Assembly (NCBI GenBank): GCA_025617745.1
Contig: CM046869.1
Location: forward strand, 8,358,668 to 8,422,667
From: Heliocidaris erythrogramma
Taxonomy: Eukaryota > Echinodermata > Echinoidea > Camarodonta > Echinometridae
Length of the DNA stretch: 64,000 nucleotides
Direction: 5' to 3'
The translations under genes were made by a program, and so were the position numbers. The notes under the pieces are model-generated. The model saw only the letters and a program-made list of their open reading frames with translations, ran no database searches and was not told the origin of the DNA. Of the stretch, positions 55,113 through 64,000 are shown piece after piece (within the stretch, counting starts at the first letter, position 1; each line of letters begins with the position of its first letter).

Positions 55113-55308
55113 TTTGTTTAGCATTATGTCCGAGGACATTTTCGGACAGAGAACAAAAAAAAAATCATGACAACAATGGTCCTCGGAAGCCGGACAATAG
55201 TCCTCGAACGTCGAACAATGAATTTGTGCCTTATTCCGTCGACTGTCCGAGGACGAGTAACAATAGAGGAACAATAGTTGTCCTCGGAAGTAAAGCCATG
55301 TAAACGTG
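55113..55308 (+). repeat. E1 element, copy 5
   Basis: GTTTAGCATTATGTCCGAGG start and GTAAAGCCATGTAAACGTGT end, nearly identical to copies 2 and 4. A TG-rich tract lies to the left (55059-55112) and (TG)n to the right (55309-55370). Single copy, not a dimer. Lies inside the foldback element. Confidence 0.85.
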
Positions 55309-55493
55309 TGTGCGTGCATGTGTGTGTGTGTGTGTGTGCGTGTGTGTGTGTGTGTGCGCGCGTGCGTGCGTTGAATGATGCACATAACTTGATGTCAGTA
55401 TGGGTGTGCTTCGGACTGTGTAATTACGAGAGACTTTCCTTGTGAAATGGTGGATAGGACTGATATCTCTTCTGTGCGATTTGTTTTTATTTA

Positions 55494-55726
55494 GGGACCG
55501 TTCATTATTTATGCCAGGGGGGTGGGGGGTAAAATTCATGTCACGTCAAAGAAAGTTACATGACCCCCCCCCCCCCCCCCTATCGGGGGAGCAAAAGTTA
55601 CCTATCAGGGGAGCAAACGTTACCTGACCCCAAACCCCCCCCCCCGCCAACCCTACACGAACAAGCAAACGTTACATCCCCCTATTTTTACCCCCCCCCC
55701 CCCTGGCATGAATTATGAACGGTCCC
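55494..55726. mobile_element. Harbinger-like MITE with TTA target duplication
   Basis: GGGACCGTTCATTATTTATG plus CCAGGGGGGTGGGGGGTAAA pairs with TTTTTA, a C-run, CTGGCATGAATTATGAACGG and TCCC. TTA lies at both edges (55491-55493 and 55727-55729), a 3-bp duplication as in PIF/Harbinger elements. The interior has three CAAACGTTAC-type blocks and C-runs. It sits inside the foldback element, so it is younger. Confidence 0.8.
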
Positions 55727-56079
55727 TTAGCTTAAATAATGTATAATTAAACATATTTTTCTAAACTGTGGACAGTTGATATCACTATGTGACATTTGTT
55801 TTCCCAGTTTGGATAGAAGTCCCTCTACAAGGAAATTTGGTTCACTATATGATATTTGGTTTCCCTTATCGGATTTTAAAAATGCAAATATGGACACTTC
55901 GTACTATATGGACATTTTAAAATGCAAATATGGACACTTCGTTCGTACATGGACATTTGAAAATCCTTTCATGGATCTCCACAATCAAATGTGGACTTTT
56001 AAAAATATCCATGGATATTTCAATTACCTATATGACACTTTCCTGCAGTCGACGGATATTTGATCTGGAAAACCTATAG

Positions 56080-59000
56080 ACCACTTCGGTAATGTATGCA
56101 AATTATATGCATACCTTTCAAACAAAGGTTGTTCTTGACAACCTGAAAGCTTGCCGGACATAGCTACAAATAATGTATGCAAACTGGATTCCAAGCATTG
56201 AGGCTCATTTATAAAAAGCAGGTTCATGGAATAGCTCATCACTAGGTGCTCAGAGAATATATGTGCATAAATTTGTATACATTACAGAAACGATCTATTA
56301 GGTTGATTAAAGAAAGTTACCTCTATTATGGCATTTCGGTATTCTAAAAAATATATTTATATATATATATTTTTTAATTCAATGCATTTTTTTATCACAA
56401 GAATCTTGTCTCTCAGAATTTGATTATCTCATACAGTAATATTGATATGCACGGATGAGTAATGGCTAATTCAAAGTTAAGAGTAAAAATCAATTACTGT
56501 CACTAAATTCCTTTCCATTGTTTTGTTGTTCAAAGTCACCCTGTCCCACATTTTGTCTCTCTTTCTCTTTACCATTTTCGACTCATTTTCTCTCTCTTCC
56601 CCCTCTCTGCATGTCTTCAGTGTGTAAGTCTTTTCTTTCTTCCTTCCTTCCTTTCTTTCTCCCCCCCCCCCCCTCTCTCTCTCTTTAAACTCATCTCCTA
56701 TATTCGACGCACGTCGAGTTTAATAATGCTATCTGGTGTGCATGCTATCTCCAACAGACGAAAATTACTCAATTTTCAACCTTGCCGTGAGCGCGGTTAG
56801 TCAATGAGCTATTAACACGTAAAGACCGCCAGCTATTAAATGCACGTGTCAAGTCGTTCATTCGGGGCTGGGGGTTGAAATATTGCATTGTTGGCGTTAA
56901 ACTCATGTGATTCGAAGGTAGCGCATTTTTAATGTACTGTACGGTATTATGTAGATTATAATAATGAAATCATAATGTATGTGATTTGTATTCACCGGGA
57001 ATCACATACATGCACGACAATATCCCAATATTTTTTGCAGGGCCCATTCAATCTTCAAAAAAACACACTATTGAAATTGATTTCTTTTGGAAACACACTG
57101 TTTCTTTCAAGACTTCAGTGTTTTTCTTTCTCCCAAGTTGTCTTTGACAATATTGTATTTCAACTTTATAACTGTATTTTGTTCACAACTCGTATATGCG
57201 CTTGATTGTAAACTCGGACCGTGCATGGAATCCGGCTAAAGAAACTTCAATATAACTAAGTAGCGTATGTACTGCATAGAGCGTTAGCGGCGTACACCCC
57301 CACTCATTTTCATCGCCTAATTAAATAAAAAAACAAATACACAACTTTGTTTAAACAGCAACGATATAATGACCAAAGTATTCCTCAGAGTGCAAGAAAC
57401 TTTAAATACATCAAAATCTATTTTAGGAGCATCCCCCACCCCCGGGCTCCTACTTCTCGGGTGCGCCTCCGGCTGAATTTCACTATACGCTGTTTCACTA
57501 TACGCTGCTGTACCAATCTCTTTATCTGAAATATAGCCAAAATAACACATTATCTCCCAGAAAGAAAATCAATTCAATCAGACGTCTGGACCCTAAAGTG
57601 GAAAAGGGTAAGAAAAACACGCATAAATCAATAAATGGAATTTCAGAAAAGTTCACATGCCCAGTTGCTCTCATCAACAAGTATCTCACGCGGAGTTTGT
57701 TTTACAGAGCGAACCTGTAGTACTTGACTTTTGCAAAAATGATCTCCTAAAAAGGAATTATTAAGGAAATACAATCAACCGTATAGTAAATTTATAGAGG
57801 AAAATGTACAAAATAAACACAGGTAGTCAATATATGTTTTTTTAATCGCATGTAATGGATATGACCTATAGAAGAACGCCACTATTCGAGTATTGAGTAA
57901 TATATCATTTGCGAACAGGGAGAATCTGAAGCGATTTGTCAATTTATCACAATAATGAGGATAGTTTGGAGCGGGTGAGGTGGGGGGGGGGGGGGGGGGG
58001 GGGAGGTCAGGGAGGATGCACTGTGAAAGCCCATGCATATAGTAATATTATCTGCATTGTAAGTTTCAAATACAGGCATATCAAAATATTTTGCTTCATT
58101 TATTACCGACTACATCAGATATTAACTGATATTTGTATTCCCATGTTTACATTAGTCTAATTATGCTAGCCCGTCTGGATCGGACCAAATATTGGCAAAA
58201 CGGACACATGCTCTATGTTAATTATGATCAGTGCTTGGTAATACATATATATGGTACCATATGGGACCAAAAATACCAGGGACTAGCCCTTTGTGGGATT
58301 TCATAATTCGTAATCATTTGGATGATCCCTTGGGGTTTAGTTGTCAATAGCAACCAGAGTAGTATTGGGTAATCCATAAAATATATCTGAATACATGTGG
58401 GAACTGGTCAACTGGAATTACGCATTAGATCCATTCCCACATGTCATTATTTCCATTAACACATTGCAAGAAATGTTAAACTTTTTTTTTTTTTAATTGG
58501 TCTGAATTCTGACGATTTGATAACTACATCCAAAGAAATTCGGAGTTAAATGAAACTAGCAAGATTTCGAAGAAAAAGACACAATGTGTGATAATTATTT
58601 ATCCTTTAAAAATTAAATATGATTTACATAGTACAAACAAATATTGTCAAAGTCAAAAGAAAGAGATAAGTTTGCAAATGCAAAATTACCAGCCTGGCAT
58701 ACAATGGTTCTTACAAAAATAGAAGTATATACATTTATACATTATGATTAGTGTTACAGTATATAAAACATTTCTGGTGTCACAGAATCCAGGGAATTAT
58801 CATCATCGTCATCATTATTATTATCAATTTAATTATTGTTGTTGGTTCATTGTAGTTATCCTTGTTTTCTGTTATTTCTTGGGGGACTGGGAACATAAAA
58901 TACCCCTGCAGCGCAGGATATAGACCCTATGAGAGACAGAAAACGTGTTTTATAGACGTGGGGTTTGTTTATCGCGAACATAATCGGTCACGTGATCTCT

Positions 59001-60639
59001 CTTTCTCACCTCCGCTTTACACCGCGAAGTTCGCATTTAAGCTTGAGGGAGAAAAAAAAATACTAGGTCCTTTTCCTGCTTTTTTATATTTTGTATAGAT
59101 CTGTCTGTGAATGACGTAAATACGCAGCAGTCATTGACAAACAAGCAGTCGATGCTTTTTGACCTTATATGCGAAGATTCTCTCTTTGGCGGGAAACCAC
59201 ATATACCGCGTCAACCTCTGCCGCGTTCTCCTCAATTTAGATGTCACCGGATCGACTAGGGGGGAGATAAAGAAAATAAAGAAGAAAGAATGACAGGCAG
59301 GAGTAGGACATACCCCCTCCCCTCTCCTCCTCCTCTCCCCACCCCTCCATCCACCCCTTTCACTATTGTCTACTAATCTTTGGTTAATAAACGAATCTAT
59401 TTCCATTAATTCCTTATGATTTCTGACATAGAACGCATTGAAATGATAGGTAAATAAATTTATGGAGCCCCTTTTGTGGTTGTTCCTTTTTAAATTTGTT
59501 CTATCTCATCGTCTCTTAGAACATGTAAAATGTATCATTTTGGGAGTGATGTTTCGAGAATATCTCCTCCCTTGACGTCATAAAAATATTTGTACTATGG
59601 AGACACTTCTTCTTTATCCGTTGTTCTTCTCCCCATTCCCGTTGGGAGATCAGCCTTATCGTTGCGATTTAAGGTGTTTTCGCAAGTTGAAAAAAAAAAC
59701 AACAAAATTTTGTATATTATAAATTTATTCGAGAATGAGATGTGTAATAAATTAACCCCATTCTAAACGAGCTGAGTGAGAGATTGACTAAAAATAAGTC
59801 CCGCTGCCGAAAAATACACTTATCTATATATTATCTCCGGGGTAACAATGCACTGCATCAAGGAACTGTCATAACCTATCTGAAATATTGCCTCATTTCG
59901 GGAAAAGAATTTCGAACTGATTAATTTATTTTCAATAACCATGGAAGCGAAACTAGGCAATACCTAAATACTCGCCGATATATATATATATATATATATA
60001 TATCTATGTATGTCCCTTTATAGCTTGGAGGCCGTTGGGGCGACAATTTGATGGATCTTGAGACACAGGTTCTCCAAAACTTTCTGTTTTCAGCTGTTCT
60101 AGTTTACTGCTCAAAATAAATTCATCTCCACTGCTTTTTGTTGTCAATCCAGGTCTTAGTCGGTCTGCCCCCTTTTCGCCTGCCATTGGTATTAGTATAA
60201 CTTATCATAAATTCAACAGAAGCCCATAATTTGATGACGACGATATGGACTGCTGTGTATTTGATTTTTATGTATCCTTTATTAATTATGCATGGTATTA
60301 GCTAGAGACTGTCACCTATGCCCTAATACACTTACTCTCCACATGCTCCACGACAATTAGGAAAGGATTCTATATTCAATCGTGACGTGGAATGTACATA
60401 CATCGTGATGCATTCGGTGGGTGAAAGCGGAAATCTGAACCCCTAACTACTATCTTTATGGTGGTCATTATAATAATGCACACGAACATCATTATGATAA
60501 TAAATTCAATTTTAGTCCATTTTTACTCTCTCGGTGCAGATATGTTACTCTGTTATACCACAGTCAACGTTTTTTCACTTGCTCTCCTGGTAACATATGG
60601 CGAGGCTCCCAGCTTAATACTTGCAGAAGTTATGACTAA
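56080..60639. other. Long intergenic stretch with few repeats
   Basis: Contains (CTTT)n plus C-run at about 56640-56672, a G-run at about 57981-58001 (with proline/glycine artefact frames), a GTC/ATT trinucleotide run near 58800, a pyrimidine tract at about 59310-59360 and (TA)n at 59979-60003. Frames of 60-95 codons lack domains. I see no gene, RNA gene or convincing TIR element. Confidence 0.4.
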
Positions 60640-61893
60640 TACTTATATAGTCGTCTCTCCTCCCATACGTTATCTACCGTAGATTATTAAGTCACCAACT
60701 TCTTTTTCTTAGTCTGTCCTCCCAGGTATTATCAACTGAATTCATTAAGTCGCTTAAAACTCCTGTGTCTGTATATAGACCTGATCTGACGAATATATTA
60801 AGTGAATTAAAACTCCCATATCTTAGTCTCTCCTCCCAGACGTTACAAACTGACGATATTAAATCACTTAAAGTTTCATCTCTTAGACTCTCATTCTAGA
60901 CATTCTCGACCAAAGACATTAAGTCACTTACAACTCCCATCTCTTAGTCTCTCCTCCCAGACTTTATCTCCTGAAGACATCAAATCACTTACAACTGCTA
61001 TTTCTTAGTCTATCCTCCCAGACACTATCTAAGGAAGATATTAAGTCACTTACAACTGCTATCTCATAGTCTCTCCTACCAAAAGTAATCACCTCAAGAT
61101 TTCAAGTAACAAAATATTTGGTCTCTTAAAACTCCTATTTCTTAGTCTCCCCTTTCAGACGCTATCTACGGCAGCTATCGAGTCATTTATAACTTCTACC
61201 TCATAGTCTCTTCTTCCAGACGTTATTCTGAAGATATTAAGTCACTTACAGCTTCTATCTCGAAGTCTCTCCTACCGTACCAGAAAATAATCACCTGAAG
61301 ATTTTAAGTCATTTCCAAATCCTATCTCTTAGTCTCTCATCCCAGACATTCTCAACCAAAAAATGTTGATCTTTCTTAGTTTATCCTGCCAGACACTATC
61401 TAAGGAAGATATTAAGTCACTTACAACTTCTATCTCATAGTCTCTCCTACCAAAAGTAATCACCTGAAGTTTTTAAGTCATTAACAACTCCTATTTCTTA
61501 GCCTCCCATCCCAGACATTTTCAACCAAAAAAATATTTGGTCTCTTATAATTTTTAGTCTTCTCTCCCAGACACTTTCTACGGAAGATATTAAGTCACTT
61601 ACAACTTCTTTCTCTTAGTCTCTCCTACCAGATGTAATCACCTGAAGATTTTAAGTCATTTACAACTCATTAGTCTCTCATCTCAGAAATTTTCAAACAA
61701 AAAAATATTTGGCCTTTTCAAAATCCTATTTTTTAGTCTATATCCTCCCAGACGTTATCTAAGGAAGATATCAAGTCACTTAAAAAAACTTCCATCTCTT
61801 AATCTCTCCTTCCAGACTTTATCTACAGAAGATATTAAGTTAATTCCAAATCCTATTTCTTAGTCTCCCCTCCCAGACATTCCCAACAATTAT
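60640..61893 (+). repeat. ~60-bp minisatellite, about 20 diverged units
   Basis: The unit runs TCTTAGTCTCTCCTCCCAGA, then CATTATCTA-like, GAAGATATTAAGTCACTTA and CAACTCCTA-like. About 20 units of 55-65 bp occur with substitutions and partial units. Some variants (CACCTGAAGATTTTAAGTC; TTCAACCAAAAA) recur at intervals, hinting at a higher-order pattern of two to three units. No continuous frame. Confidence 0.9.
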
Positions 61894-63353
61894 ATACAAT
61901 CATTCACAAACAGATAAATATTGCACTTGGAATTAATTTTAAACGAAATACAGCAACTTACACAAATTTGTGCTCGGGTTTCTGAATTAAAATAATCATG
62001 TGATTATATGAATAAATATTTTCTTCATTTTCGTGAACAAATTCAAAATCATAAAAAGGAGAAATATAGTGCTGCCGACCAATGGATCTCATATCCATAT
62101 CATTCCAGTATGATTAATTCAACACATCATTTTGCACGTGTGTTATCTTGCTAGGGATTGCTTGTATTAAAGTAATCGGATCTGCCCGTAAAAAAAATGA
62201 AAAGGTTGTAGGTTCACATGCAGTGCGTTTCAATGGAGGCAAAATCCAACTTCAGAATTTTCAATCAAAATCTTGTTTGAAGAAATATCCGGCTTGAGAG
62301 TGAAATATGATCTGATCTTCCTCCAGCTCTCTCTCTCTCCCCCAATCTATGTACATAATTATCCCCCCTCTCATCCCCCTCTCTCTCTCGCCTCCCCACC
62401 CTCTTTCACTCTCCCTCGCAAGCCATCCGTATCTACATACATGTAGATCTCTCTAATCCCCTCTCTCACCCTCTCTCTTTCCCTCTCTAACTCTCTCTAC
62501 CCTCCCCCCCCCCCTTAAAAAATTTAATGATCTCCCCAATTCAGTTCGATTCACTTCATTCAATTAATTTCCATTTTTAAACGGATTGATAAAACAACAT
62601 GCAATTCCATGTAAGCTGGATACATAAATGAAATAACATAATCACGTAAATCGTATTGTCTGCAGCTAGGTAATTAACCTCAGTAATATGAGTAGCTATC
62701 AAAAACAACAATAACCATAACAACAACAAAAGAGGTTTTGTTTCCAAAATCATTATAATCTATGTTATAAAAAGATATGATTTCATCCCCTCTCACCCTT
62801 TCTCTCTTTCTCCTTCAACTCTCCCTCTCTCTCTCTCTCTCTTCTTCTTTTTCTATCTATCTCTCTTTCTCTCTCTCTCTATCTCTCTCTCATTCTTTTC
62901 CATACAGCCCTCTCAAACTGCTTATTCCCCGACCCTGGTTATTTCATTCCCAAATGGCCAAAATGATATGGCGTGCTCTGAATCACAGAAGTGGCAAATA
63001 TATCCACGAATCCTTTCCACTATTGCATATTCCATTGAAGCTTTGAAATTCTTATCGGAAGTATTCAGTATTAGTAGCAGCGAGCTCTAGCAGTATCAGA
63101 ACAATTCTTTCTAATAGTCTTTGTCTTTCTATATGAAAACGGAGAAATAACGGTGAGAAAAAAAACCCCACAAACAGTTATAGAAACAGACGCTGTGGAG
63201 ACCGCTCGAAAGTTATTACATTGGATACTAAAAGATATTTACGTTACGTTCAGTAATATCAGTTGTAATAAGAGTTCAAATGGTGATAGTAGAAGTACTA
63301 TTTCATAGTAGTAGTAGTAGTAGTAGTAGTAGAATATAATTTGGCAAGATATT
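61894..63353. other. Intergenic with CT-rich tracts and AGT repeat
   Basis: CT-rich tracts at about 62325-62515 (ending in a C-run) and 62775-62895 (Leu/Ser frame is an artefact). (AGT)n lies at 63306-63332. No gene recognised. Confidence 0.5.
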
Positions 63354-63440
63354 ATAATACATTTGCCCTTCTCCACCCAGGTGTAAATGGATACCTCATA
63401 ATTATGCCTGAGCGCTAGTTACTTTAGCGGCTCGGCTACA
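63354..63440 (+). repeat. tRNA-derived SINE, body fragment
   Basis: CACCCAGGTGTAAATGGATA, flanked by CATTTGCCCTTCTCC and GCTAGTTACTTTAGCGGCTC, matches the complement of 45135-45215 in the SINE at 45055-45312. It breaks off at a G-run (about 63446-63466), as in the copy at 11.4 kb. Confidence 0.6.
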
Positions 63441-63445
63441 CGGGA

Positions 63446-63925
63446 GGGGGGGGGGGGGGGGGGGGGACTCAGTATATAGTGTGCAGTGGGTATGTGCCAC
63501 GGAGAAGACCCCCATTTTACACTCAAATTTCCGTACCAAAGCATACCATTTTTTTCTTGTTGAGAAAAAGAAGAGAGAAAACCGTTCCAAAGGACCGCCT
63601 TTTTCATTCCGTCGTTCCGGCCGTTCCATTCCCCCTTGAAAATTAAACTAGTTCCAAGGCATGCAGTCCCCCCCCCCCCCCCCCCCCCTCAAAAAAAAAG
63701 ATTAAACAAAAAATAAATGAATACAAATAAAATCAAAACAAAACAAACAAAAACATAGTTCCGATGATCCTTATATTTTAATAACAACCAGTTCCGTAGC
63801 ATCATATTTATATTGTAATCCAGTTCCAATGACCCCCTTTTCCCAAAATTTTAGTAGTTCCGAAGATCATCTTTTTCATGATACGCTATAGTTCCAAAGC
63901 CCCCCTTTTTTTTCTTGCCAGTGGC
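63446..63925. repeat. G-run element with degenerate AGTTCC units
   Basis: G-run at 63446-63466, then GGGTATGTGCCACGGAGAAG. From about 63574 to 63900 AGTTCC- or CGTTCC-led units of about 31-55 bp with CCCC and TTTT runs (63648, 63759, 63790, 63821, 63853, 63890), and finally CCAGTGGCACATACC, the inverse of the start. A C-run lies at about 63668-63687. Looks like one TIR-bounded element with internal repeats. Its end near the window edge is uncertain. Confidence 0.55.
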
Positions 63926-64000
63926 ACATACCTACCACTTTGGGGGTCGAGTTCCCCTCCCCCGGAGCTCTGCTATAACCGGGGTAATTATGTGCAGCGC

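Larger units (their letters stand above)
54596..56079. mobile_element. Foldback element with long repeat-built arms, ~1.5 kb
   Basis: TATAGGTTTTCCAGGTCAAA at the left pairs with GATCTGGAAAACCTATA at the right, and ATGTCATATAGGTAATTGAA with TTTCAATTACCTATATGACA. The arms (about 54596-54945 and 55765-56079) consist of degenerate units of about 21 bp, each with AAATGTCC or its inverse GGACATTT. The centre holds E1 copy 5, TG tracts, G-runs and a small MITE. The plan resembles the sea urchin TU/foldback class. The arm frames of about 90 codons are shadows. Confidence 0.7.

Noticed and set aside
58340-58470. Possible inverted repeat with ACATGTGGGAA and TTCCCACATGT
   Set aside because: Only about 11 bp pair, with no other matching arm sequence.

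Overview
This 64 kb window looks like AT-rich nuclear DNA of a marine invertebrate. An echinoderm or another non-vertebrate deuterostome is my best guess, based on the style of the repeats: palindromic MITEs with a conserved CCAAT-type loop, tRNA-derived SINEs, sea-urchin-like foldback elements, and very many CT/GA, CA/TG and TA microsatellites and G/C homopolymer runs. That assignment is inference from general knowledge, not a search result. I found no host protein-coding gene. Almost all open frames are short, unrelated to families I recognise, or shadows of simple repeats. The only protein relics I recognise are the C-terminal part of a LINE reverse transcriptase (minus strand, about 36.3-37.3 kb) and the N-terminal part of a Tc1/mariner-type transposase (28.7-29.1 kb). 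The one RNA gene that looks intact is a tRNA-Arg(UCU) at 30.72 kb, followed directly by a T-run.

Layout. 0-12 kb: a LINE 3' tail, a diverged tandem array of about 200-bp units (1.3-2.2 kb) with dispersed relatives, several terminal-inverted-repeat (TIR) MITEs (6.6, 9.9, 10.2 and 10.8 kb), a CpG-rich patch (7.5-7.8 kb), a short TTAGGG-like stretch (8.2 kb), and a tRNA-derived SINE split by a G-run element (11.4-11.9 kb). 12-24 kb: mostly unique or simple DNA, a 16-bp minisatellite (15.7 kb), CT-rich tracts, and a cluster of hairpin MITEs at 18.8-20.8 kb. 24-33 kb: a three-unit repeat rich in AGGTCA motifs, a pair of TG-flanked TCCGAGGA elements inserted in a dispersed repeat (called A here), a large palindrome, the Tc1/mariner deletion derivative, the tRNA-Arg, and a dense cluster of SINE and microsatellite-embedded palindromic elements (30.9-32.5 kb). 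34-48 kb: repeat A copies, a MITE and a LINE inserted into an old repeat, a 1-kb array of 32-bp (2 x 16) units, a foldback element between two direct copies of repeat A, a second SINE copy and several palindromic MITEs. 49-64 kb: two more TCCGAGGA elements in inverse orientation, a 1.5-kb foldback element with long arms of about 21-bp units carrying nested insertions, a 60-bp minisatellite of about 20 units, and a degenerate short-unit repeat at the right edge.

The most unusual signal is a set of short non-coding elements (E1 at 25.8, 49.8 and 55.1 kb; E2 and E3 at 31.4-32.0 kb; possibly E4 at 30.97 kb). They sit inside TG or TA microsatellites, each repeats its own signature oligonucleotide in alternating orientation, and E1, E2 and E3 share the core GACGGAATAA. 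All copy comparisons were done by eye on this window alone.
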